64,000 nt of DNA. Origin: Diplolepis rosae (taxonomy: Eukaryota; Arthropoda; Insecta; Hymenoptera; Diplolepididae). The first letter of the stretch is position 1; each line of letters starts with the position of its first letter. Where the stretch lies: assembly GCA_030998225.1 (NCBI GenBank), contig JAPYXD010000743.1, forward strand, positions 1 to 64,000, read 5' to 3'. Both the position numbers and the translations under genes were made by a program. Positions 44,875 to 56,713 of this stretch are shown one piece after another. The notes below the pieces were generated by a model, which saw only the letters and a program-made list of their open reading frames with translations, was not told where the DNA came from and searched no databases.

Positions 44875-46060
44875 ATGGAAACTCTTCTTATCAAATGTGA
44901 TTCGACATTGATTGGAAAAATCGGAGAATTTAGTCTTTCAGAAAAACAAATTAAAATTTTTACTAAGTTATCTTGGGAAAATCTTCTTGAAATAAAAGAC
45001 TTAATAACTTTATTATGTAATAGTCAATCTCGTTCAGCGATCCAAGCTTTTATGTACTATGTACAGGGAATTCCAATAAATTATTAGCTTCTATATTTAA
45101 CATAGATAATGAACAGTCATTTTCGGAATATTCTAAAAGAATAATTCAATCTATCGAAAAAGACATCCTGCCACTTCGTTTTGGCTTAAATTCTGTGAAC
45201 AGGGATAATCTAATTCAAAACCACACAACAGAAATTGCAAAAAAGTTGTTCGATGCTCAGGATAATTTGCTTCTGATTTATGATGGTACGTATGCGCGTC
45301 ATCAAAAAAGCACAACTAATGAGTATCAAAGAAAATCTTCCTCTGGACAGAAGAAAGTTTCTCTTTGTAAGACTTCAACTATTTGTATGGCTGATGGATA
45401 CGTAGTGGATCAATTGTGAACAGAAGAGTCCAACCAGTCACGATTTGTGATTAAAATTCGATGGGTGGTTGAAGCTGTTCATGAAATGCTCAAAAAAAGC
45501 ATCGTCTTCTTGACCATAAAATAGATAACAAGTTGGCACCAAATATTGGAATCTACTTTAGAGTGTTATCATTTCTTAACAATGCTTACGGTCAAAGGCT
45601 GCAGTCTGACAAATAACTTTCATATGAAATATTACAGATGGTGCATGCTCAAAAAGATGTCGACAATACACGTAGAAAAACTCCCTTCAAACCAGTGATA
45701 GCAGATGGAATTCTGGATTTTCCAGAAATAAGTGAAAGAGATCTAATGACATTTTTCACTGGATCCTATCAGCTATCTCTAGCTGTATCTTATTTAGCAG
45801 AGATGTTAGATAGGGATGGCAAACTGACCCTTGAGTACGTAAAAGAAGAACTCAATGTAGATAAATGTCTTATAAGATACAAGCCTAACAGCTTCGGTGT
45901 TTCCGGGGTAACACACTTTGCATGCGAGTGTGCTAATGGCAGACGAACAGATGGTTGTTGCTTACACATTGATGCCATCGTGTATTACCTCTCTCATACT
46001 AGGTATATTTGTCGAAAATTCTTCAACCAGCACAAGTACTCAGCGAAATGTTTAAGATAA
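44875..46060 (+). pseudogene. ISL2EU-type transposase with DDE and SWIM-like zinc finger, broken
   Basis: Plus-strand frames in order: 44875-45087 (METLLIKCDSTLIGK...), a stretch readable to 45195 in another frame, then 45195-45419 with the DDE start NLLLIYDGTYARHQKSTTN and ADGYVVD. A damaged central part (45420-45630) has WVVEAVHEMLK and NIGIYFRV in different frames. The C-terminal part 45638-46060 has FPEISERDLMTFFTGSYQLS and a SWIM-like C-x-C...C-x-H finger (FACECANGRRTDGCCLHID). This order is the rule for ISL2EU-like transposases. It differs from the minus-strand copy at 41690 in the DDE motif, so two lineages or old divergence are implied. Confidence 0.75.
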
Positions 46061-46125
46061 ACTATTGCACAGCAGTGATTAATCATAATAGCGATGAGGA
46101 TAAAGAAAATTTTGAATTGGTGAGA

Positions 46126-46193
46126 AGCGAGGGCACTCACGATAATAAAGCAGCCCGATTTAGGAGAGGCGAGGGGACTCACTATAATAAAGC
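46126..46193 (+). repeat. Short tandem repeat
   Basis: GCGAGGG(C/G)ACTCAC(G/T)ATAATA occurs twice, 42 bp apart, just after the transposase remnant and inside the composite element. Confidence 0.75.
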
Positions 46194-46811
46194 ACCCTGG
46201 AGAAAGGAGTTTAAAATCGTACTGACACCTTCTCGTGGTGAACTCTGAAAACTATTATTTGGATAGGCTAACTGCAGACGTTTATGAAGGAAATATTACT
46301 CATGATGTATTTAATTACATCAGTTACATAAATTACAATGCTATCTTCATTTTCAACCACGCTTCTAACCATGAAAAAATTCAATAGAGTTGTATTCAAA
46401 AGTATGCGATCAAGGGCAGTGCACCATAACGGTGCGCAGTGTTGCATGTGCGATTTTTTATTTTTTTCACATTGTTGCACCCCTTCAAAAAATTCTACAA
46501 AAATATATGTTATGAAAGATATTCTAAGGAATCACCACGTAAAATATGGATTTGGTCACTCTAGAACATAACCCCAAAAAAAATTTTTAGCTACAATTGT
46601 TTTCAAAATTTTTTATAATTAAAACAACATATATTTTGTTCATCAAAATCAGTCTAGCCGTTTGCAAGAAAAACCACTTTTAAAATTTTTCTTTCCTCCT
46701 CCATAACTCCCAAAATAATGAATGTCTTCACATGGATGCGAACCTATGACAGAAATTTCAAGTTAATATGTGCCTTGGCAGATTTTGTATGCTGACCCAG
46801 CTATGCCCTTT

Positions 46812-48580
46812 CATATCCTAATATGTATGTATTTTAATAACATTTCTAATCGTGTTGGTAATTTTGCATCGTTCTCTTGCCTTTCTTTTTACCGAGGAGT
46901 TCTTTCGGTAATTTCTTTTCGTCTTGTTAGTAATGACTAGGCCTATCCGAGTCCTAAACAAGATGGCCTGACCTTAGCGCTGTTTCTGTTGCTATGTCTT
47001 GTGTAAAAAATTGAGTTTTTATGTCTGAAGTGAATGTCTGAATGATATTGTTACAAAATCTGATAAGGTACTCGTAATAAATGTAATAAATAAATTACTA
47101 ACAGTAATAGAATATATATTTGTATATGAAACAAATATAACAAATAACAATATGAAATAATTTGATAAAGAAACATTTAAAAATAGATAACTTTTGTTCT
47201 AGGTAACAACTTTTTAATCGCAACCCTTAATTGAGAAATGTAAGAGAATGAAATTAAACAATATAAAATAATTTAATAAAGAAACATTTAGAAGTAGACA
47301 ACTTTTGTTCTAGGTTACAATTTATTCTATTTTTCAATCTACTCGATACTTCAACTTGATAACTAGAAATAATTAAACAATCAAAGATAATGATTTCTTA
47401 AAGAAAGTCATCTTTTTGCTCTGGAAACGTTTAGATTTTTAATGTTTTTCACTTTTTCCCCTTTGAATTACATATTAACATAGATAAAGTGCAAGAAGCG
47501 CCACACGTGGCGGAAATTCGCAATAAAAACTCATAGCAATAAGCTCCTAATGATTGATGACTAAAGTGTACAGGAGTCGGATGGGTCTGATAATAATGTC
47601 AAGAAAAGTAATGATAAGAATCGCCCCTTTTCAGAGCCAACAAATTATTTTACTAATAGAATAACTTACGATAAAGTTCTATAAACATGAATCTGCTCTT
47701 ATATTGAAGCCATGCAATTTATTACACGCTGAGAGAATGAATTTGATTTGTTTCATTTATTCTTACGCCAAGAAATATTTATAGAAAATGAATTATTTCA
47801 TTATAGTATTTTGCTTTTTTTTAGGTCTTCTACCTTGCCTTTCCTGAACTGTAATAAACTTCAAACTGCGGTACCTAAACTTTGGTTTAACCCGAAATAA
47901 GTCTGTTTAGTCCCACTGACATATAACAATGCTATACATTCGTTTCGTTCAAGGTTTTTTAAATTCTGTCCAATAGGAAAATACGAAAGAAAAATCTGAA
48001 ATGAGATAAATGCATGGCTTCATCACATAGCACAGTGGTAGGAAGAGACTTTTTACTGCTAATTTGTGATCGTTTATCCATACATTTACAGCAAAATACA
48101 ACATTTAAGAAAAATTTTATTATGTTCAATCGAAAAAAATTACCATAAGTGCTTTTTGATAGGCAAGGAAATTAATGACACTTTTTATTTCAGGAATTGC
48201 CTCAAATCTCAACTAGATGGATCAATTGACTGATATGCACCAGGCCGTGCAAACCTAATGGATAGATGGTGGACGATTAGCAAATAACGCCGCGTACAAC
48301 TGTACATATTAACTATCATTATATGTGCACGGATTAGTGCACATACATGCATACGTAGGTTCATTAAATGTGTTGCAGAGAATATAAGTAAAAGGAAATT
48401 GAAGATTTAATGCAAAATTGCGAAAACGTAATTCAAGAGTAAGAACTTGAAATTAAATTTTCACAATTTTGCATTAAATCTTGGTTTTGTCGTAATAAGT
48501 AAAAATGAAAAATGTTTGTAATTTGTATTTTTATTTGCAGAAGATATACAGAAAATTTTCCTATGCAATGAGGACCTTAA
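46812..48580. other. No gene; one diverged direct repeat
   Basis: AT-rich. 47137-47200 and 47256-47320 are direct copies about 120 bp apart (both with AAAGAAACATTTA and ACTTTTGTTCTAGGT). Nothing else supports a gene. Confidence 0.45.
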
Positions 48581-48795
48581 AAGCATGTAAAAATATCGAC
48601 GACAAACAAAAAATATCTTTTCTACTACCTGACGGTATTCTAACCTCGACAAGTAGTAATTCGTGTAAGCTTCTATCCATCGTTGTCCAGCATCTCCTCT
48701 CTTCGGAAACCGATGAATGGGCAGACTTTCCTTTTGACGCTTTTTGGTGGTATACACCCACGAACAGCACACTTAATTACGTATTTTACCAGTAC
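48580..48795 (-). pseudogene. THAP-type zinc finger fragment with frame change
   Basis: On the minus strand KCAVRGCIPPKSVKRK is followed, after a change of frame near 48735, by LPIHRFPKRGDAGQRWIEAY. The spacing C-x4-C ... HRFP ... RW(I)EA is that of the THAP DNA-binding domain, found in P-element-type transposases and in host regulators. No ATG-started continuous frame exists and nothing recognisable follows, so it is a remnant or a mis-assembled exon. The overlapping plus-strand frame (48505-48843) is treated as a shadow. Confidence 0.5.
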
Positions 48796-48949
48796 GATAA
48801 TTTTAATATAAGTACATATATTAACTTTATTTTTATATTTTGAAGCTTTATTGTAAAAATAGGCAATTATGTAAATAAAAATCTTATTTAATGTGATATT
48901 TGTGCATTTCCTAAAATCATTTATCAATACTTTTTAGAAAATACTTTTT

Positions 48950-49680
48950 AGGATTCGTTACTGTGGTCCATAAATTCGCATCATGCATAAAAGTAAAAAA
49001 TGACAATTGAATGACATCAGAGACTTTACATTATTCATGCAACTTTAATTAATTTCAGCAACTTTTATTACGTAAATTTCATTGTTAAATTAATTTATTT
49101 AAGACATTTGCATTTCTTAATCCAAATGAATTGTTTGATTTGTTACGGCGGTCGGTAAAGTCGCATCATGTACAAAAGAAAAAAGTTACAATTGAATGAG
49201 ATCAGAGGCTTTAAAGAATACTGTTTACTGTTTTAAATTAATTTATTTTACACATTTGCATTTTGCAATCCAAATGATTTGTTTGATTTGTCGCGGCGGT
49301 CGGTAAAGTCGCATCATGCACAAAAGTAAAAAATGACAATTGAATGACATCACAGACTTTGAAAAATACTTTTTACATTATTTATGCAACTTTAATTAAT
49401 TTCAGCATCTGTTATTAAGTAAAGTTCATTATTAAATTAATTTATTTTACACATTTGCATTTTTCAATCCAAATGATTTGTTTGATTTGTCGCGGCGGTC
49501 GGTAAAGTCGCATCATGCACAAAAGAAAAAAGTTACAATTGAATGACATCAGAGGCTTTAAAGAATACTGTTTACATTATTCATGTAACTTTGATTAATT
49601 TCAGCAACTTTTATCACGTAAAATTCTTTATTAAATTCATTTATCTTACACATTTGCATTTCTCAATCTTCAATTCTGTT
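48950..49680. repeat. Four tandem units of 150-200 bp
   Basis: The phrase GTCGGTAAAGTCGCATCATG (first copy diverged) recurs at 48966, 49151, 49299 and 49498, followed each time by a Lys-codon-like A-rich stretch, ACAATTGAATGA(C/G)ATCA, and ATTTGCATTT-TCAATC. Unit length varies because the second unit lacks about 40-50 bp. It looks like a local minisatellite-type expansion. Confidence 0.85.
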
Positions 49681-50008
49681 TTTGAATTTAGCGCGCAAAA
49701 TGCTAGTGAAAGCAGTTGAAGCCGCCTTCAGTGACAGGTATTATGTTTTTCTAGTTTTTATCGTTGAAAAATAAAATGATTGTATTTATTGCTACACCTT
49801 CTAATTTAAATTCCGCCACAAAATCATAATTGCAATGCTTTTAATGTCTTTTTTACCGTTCTTAGCCGTAATAATGCGATGTCATAGAACGCACAGAGTA
49901 TTCTATGACCGTTCTCTCAACTGGGTCCGCTAGGGGTGCCATCCCATGCACGCGCAAAACTTAAAATTATAAGAAAGAAAAAGAGAGGTGTATTTGTGTG
50001 TCCCTTTC
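49681..50008. other. Possible micro-exon; otherwise no gene
   Basis: TTTGAATTTAG precedes, and GTATTATG follows, a 46-bp stretch (49692-49737) readable as RKMLVKAVEAAFSD. Splice-like borders on both sides make a small exon possible, but nothing joins it to another exon. The rest is unique sequence. Confidence 0.3.
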
Positions 50009-50358
50009 TATAATACACTGGATGCATAATGCCAATGGGAAAGTCCGCAAAGTCGTGTGCTTCATTAAAGGCTGAGCCGCAAACTTTACTTAGGTTAATT
50101 ACAAAGAATGTTACGGTAAATTCAAATATAGTAAAAAGGGAAAAGTGTAAATATTAAAGAAACAATATGTAATCCATGCTTTTTTGCCGGTATTAGTATT
50201 GATAGTATACATAATATTACACTAATGGAAAGAAATTTATTAAATAATACTAAAATATAACTCGGTAATATTTATTATTATGGTATATAATGTTGTATAT
50301 ATTTAAATAGTCATAGTTATTTATATTTAACTATAGTTAAGTATAAATTTATTATAAA

Positions 50359-52270
50359 GGGTCTAGGGAGATAAGTATGTAAAAGTTGCCCCCGCACGTA
50401 TCAAGTCCAAATTTATGTCGTAAGTAGGCACCAACTAGTTATTCAATTTCCTAAAATGGTAACCTTAAAACTACAGTTTTTTGGGAGTTATGGAGGGGGA
50501 AATCGAAATGAAAAAAATTAATTTCCTCGAAAACGACTTGACCGATTTTGATGACCAAAATATATATCTTGAAAAAAAAATTTTGAGTGGTGCAACACAG
50601 CCAAAAAAAATAAAAATCGGGCATGTAAAGGAAAAGCCGTAGAAGTTATGGAGAAGCGGCCATATTATTCGAAGAAATGCTGAGCTCTTTTGTTGGCTGA
50701 GATTTTAAAGTGTGATTAAAAAAAAAAGGTCTGTGAAGTGTAAATAACAAGCGTAGAATAATGAGGAAAATGCAAAAGCAATAACTTGTGTTGTAGTCAA
50801 TTTATCAGAAAAACTTATTCGAAATTGCATGTTAAATAGAGCGCGGCTTATTTTAGCCAATCAAAGTCAAGCTTCGAAACAGCCAATGAGAAAACTTTAT
50901 CTAGATTGAACAATATATGGCTGTTATTTCTGAAACTGGACTCACATGTGTCGTTTTGTGTCTTGATTATATATTTAATGTAAACGGGATTTTAACTGAT
51001 AAAATCACATATCTATTGATATTTTCGATATATAATTAGATTTTCCCATCGTCGTACCTCCGCACATTCAAATTTTTTTTTCCTTTGCCCAATTTATTCC
51101 GCTATTGTAGTACTACCGAGTATTGCATCACATTACGTAAATATTTTATATCCTTTGTTTTTTTTGTACGAGTTTGAGCATACTTATTAATTGAAATTAA
51201 TTAATCCTCATTGATATTAATTTAGTAGAATTTCGTAATTTAAAGATGCATAAAACTAGAAAAATAGATGTTATCTCTTTTGTTACAAAAAGAAATAAAT
51301 ATAAACGACATTTTGTGCCAGAAATGTCGACTTTCTGCTTATAAAAGCTACAATAGCGGAATAAATTAGGCAAAGGAATGAAAATTTGAATGTGCGGAGG
51401 TACGATGATGGGAAAATTTAATTACGTATCGAAAATATCAATAGATATGTGATTTTAACAGCTCAAATCTCGTTTATATTACATATATAATCAAGACAAC
51501 AGACGACACATGTAAGTCCAGGTTCAGAAAGAACAGCCATATATTGTTCAACCTAGATAAAGTTTTCTCATTGGCTGTTTCGAAGCTTGACTTTGATTGG
51601 CTAAAATAAGCCGCGCGCTATTTAACATGCAATTTCGAATAAGTTTTTCTGATAAATTGATTACAACGCAAGTTATTGTATTTGCATTTTCCTCATTATT
51701 CTACGCTTGTTATTTGCACTTCACAGACCTTTTTTTTTTAAATCACACTTTAAAATCTCAGCCAACAAAAGAGCTCAGCGTTTCTTCGAATAATATGGCC
51801 GCTTCTCCATAACTTCTACGGGTTTTCCTTTACATGCCCGATTTTTATTTTTTTGGCTGTGTTGCACCACTCAAAACTTTTTTTTCAAAATATATACTAA
51901 AAGTAGAGATCTCAAGGAATATTTCTATAATATTTACTTTAGTGACCCTTTCAAATAAAACCTAAAAAAAAAATTTTGAAAAATTCAAAAAAAAATTTTT
52001 ACCCCTTTTTTTTGTCCGAAATTTTTTTAAATTTTCCTATAAATTAGTCCCGCTGGTATTTATAACATATTCTTTTATCATCAAAATCGGTCAAGTTTTC
52101 GAGGAAATTAATTTTTTTCATTTTGATTTCCCCTTCCATAACTCCCAAAAAACTGTAGTTTTAAGGTTACCATTTTAGGAAATTGAATAACTACTTGGTG
52201 CCTACTTACGACATAAATTTGGACTTGATACGTGCGGGGGCAACTTTTACATACTTATCTCCCTAGACCC
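50359..52270. mobile_element. 1.9-kb foldback element, ISL2EU-like tips
   Basis: Left arm 50359-51118 and right arm about 51340-52270 are inverted copies, broken by small indels. Tips GGGTCTAGGGAGATAAGTAT run into TTGCCCCCGCACGTAT, close to the ends of the composite at 41648. It sits in one arm of the 8.6-kb element. The other arm shows the uninterrupted site (58260/58261), so the ends are known to the base and no target duplication is evident. Both arms carry the sequence TTTATCTAG(A/G)TTGAACAATA. No gene: the 71-codon frame at 51597 is in the arm. Confidence 0.88.
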
Positions 52271-52465
52271 TTTATCAAATATAGATTACAGAATTCAACA
52301 AGTAAACGTACCTTGGAGTAGTGTAAAAATTATCTCACGTTCTGAACGTGAACTATTAATAATAGTCACATATAATAACTATTTTTAGTATAAATTAATT
52401 CGCGTTTCATAATTCAACCCTTATGTACGTGTACATAAACGGTTTTAAAAAAATGAAAAAAAGCT

Positions 52466-52561
52466 TCATCCCTTTCTGTTTAAAAAAATGTTGAATTGCT
52501 CGATCTTGTTGGCGTATTTCATCATACGTTTAAATTGCTCAGGAGTAATAATTTGCTCCAA
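52466..52561 (-). other. Exon-like stretch in the left arm
   Basis: On the minus strand a TTTCTTTCAG acceptor precedes an open stretch starting LEQIITPEQFKRMM and running to a TGA. It is the inverted counterpart of 57971-58051 with two residue changes. It looks like a captured terminal exon; no upstream exon was found. Confidence 0.35.
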
Positions 52562-52906
52562 CTGAAAGAAGTAATAGAAATAATTTTAAATATATACAAA
52601 AATTATAAACTATAGTATTTTGGTCGTTTACGAACATTTTAATTTATCAGAAAATAATAAAATTGGAAAAGAAACAAACCATAAAATATAATTAATACTG
52701 AATGCAGATATTACATGAAAATTAAGTATGTACATGCTATGACTGGAATGTTACTAAATAATAGGAATCCAATTCTATGAAGACCTATGTAAAAATATAG
52801 AAGATTATCACTAAATAGCACAAAACATCAGGTTCGAAAGTACTTCACAAGCAGCAAATCACTTAATTAAAAATCACCAGAGTATCACAAACAAGAAGTT
52901 TTAAAT

Positions 52907-53147
52907 GTCAAACTAAAGTAGTGACTAATTCAACACCTTAATTTTTAAACTACATGCAAAAGTAATAAATAAACAATTCTTAAAAGAAAACAATGATTTT
53001 ATTAATTTATTTTTTATTATTTATTTATTATTTTGTTTATTATTGTAATTATTATTGATTTTTTTTCTTTTAAGAATTGTTTATTTATTACTTTTGCATG
53101 TAGTTTAAAAATTAAGGTGTTGAATTAGTCACTACTTTAATTTGAAA
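52907..53147. repeat. Small hairpin, arms about 85 bp
   Basis: 52907-52991 and 53062-53147 are inverted copies (AAAGTAGTGACTAATTCAAC and onward, to TTCTTAAAAGAAAA) around a 70-bp AT-rich loop. It lies at the inner edge of the left arm and is absent at the matching place near 57640, so it is an insertion or a local rearrangement. Confidence 0.85.
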
Positions 53148-53521
53148 TTTAAAATTTCTTTCAAATTGACATGTTTGGTAACATGTCTATTATTGTATTG
53201 ACCCAAATTCATATAATGCTTGTTCATTTCTTTGGCATAGGGTCAGTTTCTTCTTATTTTCATTGACTAAAATTATTATTACATATAAAAATGCGCAAAA
53301 AGAAAGAAAGGCAAACGTTTCGGCCACATATGGGGGCCCTCTTCAGTGCCATAAATTCAAAGATTAAATCAAAATTTCTGTAAAGAATTACAATATAGAA
53401 GATAATTAAAAAAGAATTATCATAAAAATTAAAAAATTATCACATAGTTTGCAATTTAAAATGAAGTAGTCCAGTATGCAGCATCACGAATTGAAAAATT
53501 ACTTAAAGTTCACTATGAATA

Positions 53522-55194
53522 TGTCACGTATCCATGACAGTTATATTATATATTATAATCATATAAAATTATTATGCTATTATATCATATAACACGTTTT
53601 ATTGTTGCTATAAATATTGTTGCTAGATACATGTAACTGTTTTTATAAATAATTTCACTACTACTATTAACTAAAATATCAATAAACAATTGATTTTATT
53701 GATAAAATACTAATTAAAACGAATATTACCTTTTATTATTATTAACTATTATTATTACTATTGTTAATAATAACAATTAACGAAATGCAACAAATGTTAT
53801 ATAAAAACAATATTATTTCAACCTTTATATTTAAAATTATTATTAATCACTATTATTATTAATATTTAATATTTTTATTAACATTAATTGTCAAAATGCA
53901 ACAAATATTAAATAATAACAATGTTACTTCAATTTCTTGATTTGCAATAATTATCAATCACTTTCATTATAATTATTTCATATTGTTATTAAGATTTGCA
54001 ACAAATATTATAATAATTCAAATTTTATAATAATAATGTTTATAATAATTATTATTATTGTTAATATTCTTATTTGATGTTAATCAACAATCAGCAATTA
54101 ATTATAAAATGCGTTCTTTTTAAGAACTATTCAAATCACTATTATTATTATTAAAAAACAATGTTTAAATATAAAGATTAATAGAATTAAAACAAATCAT
54201 AATAACCATTTATGTACAACAATTGTATTATAATTACTCTATTACTTACCTATGTATACAAATAATGTCATTGACCCTTGCGACTAAATGTACCTAAAAA
54301 CCTGATGGTACGGGTTTACACAGCCCTTGAGAAGATGTGAGTACACCCACACCACGAAAGCATGACCCACACGGACTTCGAAAATCGGTGTGAGTCCCTA
54401 AGCTCACCAACGCAGCACACCAGCAAACTGGCCCATAGTCTCAACTCACCACACTGACACCTAAGATTCTAATGGACTTCGAAAAAGCTATTGAAACCAT
54501 GGAACTCAAATTCCCATACTTTCTACCTACGAGTTGAGACTACAGACGACAATATAAGCTAGGCTGCAAGGCCTAAACACAAGTCTGAGTCTAAGCAAGT
54601 CTAAGCGCGTCGGAGTCTGAGTCGAAGCGAGTCTAAGGGAGCGTACAATCAAGCAGCATCGCTAGAACCGGTTTTCGTCGCCGTACCGCAATAAATCTAA
54701 GTGGCCGTAATTTCCACGTGTTCGGGAAAACCAATATGATAACAACAGAGTGAATTTAAATAAAACTGGATTTAGTGTCATTGTAATCAAGGCATCAAAA
54801 TAAGGATACCTGTAAACTAAGGATTGACCTGCCACTGTTGGTGAACAAAGATAATTAGGGGAGGTACCCGATTAGCAGAGGATACACAGAGCTTAAAGGA
54901 TTATCGCTTTCAAGAGGCCACCTCATCAATAACAACCGGGTTGGACCAATCAGACTCGACCAACCAAAGGAAAACAGTCTGCAACCAACAACTAAAAAGT
55001 CGCTTGGGTTAAAATAAATTTTGTAATTTTATAATAAATTATTATTAACAATAATTGTAATTTGATTCATTTGGCTTGTCCTCTACCCGGTTAATTGTTA
55101 ATTTTAACAATAAACAGAGGAACATAGTTAGGGTAATTGGCTATAGACTTTAGGTAGGAAATATTTATATTAATTTAAAACTTAGGACGTCACA
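53522..55194 (+). mobile_element. Solo LTR, 1673 bp, with 4-bp target duplication
   Basis: The insert starts TGTCACGTATCC and ends GGACGTCACA, with AATA on both sides (53518-53521 and 55195-55198). The uninterrupted site, ATGAATAAAAAACC, is at 56256 in the second tandem unit, which proves the boundaries. TG/CA ends, a short duplication and no genes indicate a solo LTR. Its first part is extremely rich in ATT/TAT trinucleotides, and 54240-54660 is more GC-rich (several CACACC/GTGTGAG phrases). The strand is arbitrary, since TG/CA ends do not decide it. Confidence 0.85.
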
Positions 55195-55344
55195 AATAAA
55201 AAACCAGATAAAATGAAAAAATATAAAAGATTTTGCACACAAACCGACCGGAATTTTTTTCAAAAAATGTTTATTATTAATGAATTATGCCAAATTGGTT
55301 CACAATGGCAAAACGCGAACAAGTTTTACATTCATGAAAACTTT

Positions 55345-55651
55345 TCGTGAAGACTTTAATACCGGCGTCTCTCACAGAATGATCTGAACTGTTTTAAAAA
55401 CCGACTCGGGACATGTGGCTTTGTTGACCGAAAATTTTTTTCCTATAAGCAATCCTGAGAGGTTCTTTTCCTCCTTGAAGAAGACTATTGTCCTGTACTT
55501 AGTTAAGAAATTCGAGACGTTTATGATGATTTTCACGAGTGAACGAAGGCGTTTATTTTTCAAGGAAACGATTTTGTATATAGGCTTCGCGGACAATCCA
55601 TTTTACACTGAATTTGCAAGCAAGGCGTTACATAAAGATAAAATATTATAA
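55345..55651 (+). other. ORF of module G, first copy
   Basis: The plus-strand frame is open from about 55385 to 55651, with a TGA near 55384. It contains LPISNPERFF-like sequence (here FPISNPERFFSSLKKT) and RRLFFKETILYIGFADNPFY. The FFKETILYIG segment recalls the GIY-YIG-type nuclease fold of Ankle1/LEM-3-like proteins, which would suit a Penelope-like element, but one motif is not enough. The frame is preserved in both copies. Confidence 0.35.
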
Positions 55652-56214
55652 TATCCATATATGTAATTTTACTCCATATTTAAAAAAATTGAAAGTTGTT
55701 TATTTTCACATTCAGATTTATTCTGAGATGTTTTGGAAAAATGATAATAAATTTATCTTTAAAAATTAATAAAAATGCAACTTGAATATTCGTGATATTA
55801 ATTATCACATTTGAAGTTATTATTAAATTCAACTAGTTCTGAAAATGGTCAGAACTGTTAGATATTCTAACTTTATAGTGAAAGTGCCATTTTTAAATTT
55901 CAAATTGACATGTTTGGTAACATGTCTATTATTGTATTGACCCAAATTCATATAATGTTTGTTCATTTCTTTGGCATAGGGTCAGTTTCTTCTTATTTTC
56001 ATTGACTAAAATTATTATTACATATAAAAATGCGCAAAAAGAAAGAAAGGCAAACGTTTCGGCTACATATGGGGACCCTCTTCAGTGCCATAAATTCAAA
56101 GATTAAATCAAAATTTCTGTAAAGAATTACAATATAGAAGATAATTAAAAAAGAATTATCATAAAAATTAAAAACTTATCAGATAGCTTGCAATTCAAAA
56201 TGAAGTAGTCCAGT

Positions 56215-56713
56215 ATGCAGCATCACGAATTGAAAAATTACTTAAAGTTCACTATGAATAAAAAACCGGATAAAATGAAAAAATATAAAAGATTTTGCAC
56301 ACGAACCGACCGGAATTTTTTTCAAAAAATGTTTATTATTAATGAACGATGCCAAATTGGTTCACAATGGCAAAACGCGAACAAGTTTTACATTCATGAA
56401 AACTTCTCGTGAAGACTTTAATACCGACGTTTCTCACAGAATGATCTGAACTGTTTTAAAAACCGACTCGGGACATGTGGCTTTGTTGACCGAAAATTTT
56501 CTTCCTATAAGCAATCCTGAGAGGTTCTTTTGCTCCTTGAAGAAGACTATTGTCCTGTACTTAGTTAAGAAATTCGAGACGTTTATGATGATTTTCACGA
56601 GTGGACGAAGGCGTTTATTTTTCAAGGAAACGATTTTGTATATAGGCTTCGCGGACAATCCATTTTACACTGAATTTGCAAGCAAGGCGTTACATAAAGA
56701 TAAAATATTATAA
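56215..56713 (+). other. ORFs of module G, second copy
   Basis: A 65-codon frame (56215-56412, basic, NKKPDKMKKYKRFCTRTDRN) is followed in another frame by 56477-56713, equal to the first copy's ORF except for a few residues. The differences between copies include silent and replacement changes in similar number. Function not recognised; same caveat as for 55345. Confidence 0.35.

Larger units (their letters stand above)
41648..46811. mobile_element. ISL2EU/Harbinger-like composite with TIRs of about 70 bp
   Basis: The left end (41648-41715) and the right end (46745-46811, inverted) share AAAGGGCATAG, GCATACAAAATCTGCC and GAAATTTCTGTC in order. Between them lie two divergently oriented, decayed DDE transposase halves of ISL2EU type, separated by an independent 1.86-kb element at 42667. 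The same terminal pattern (GGG-TAG...CCCCCGCACGTAT) recurs at the ends of the foldback at 50359, linking that element to this family. The target duplication is not clear. Confidence 0.75.

Noticed and set aside
48505..48843. 112-codon plus-strand frame
   Set aside because: Opposite to the THAP-like residues on the minus strand, which give the better match; the N-terminus is AT-rich noise.
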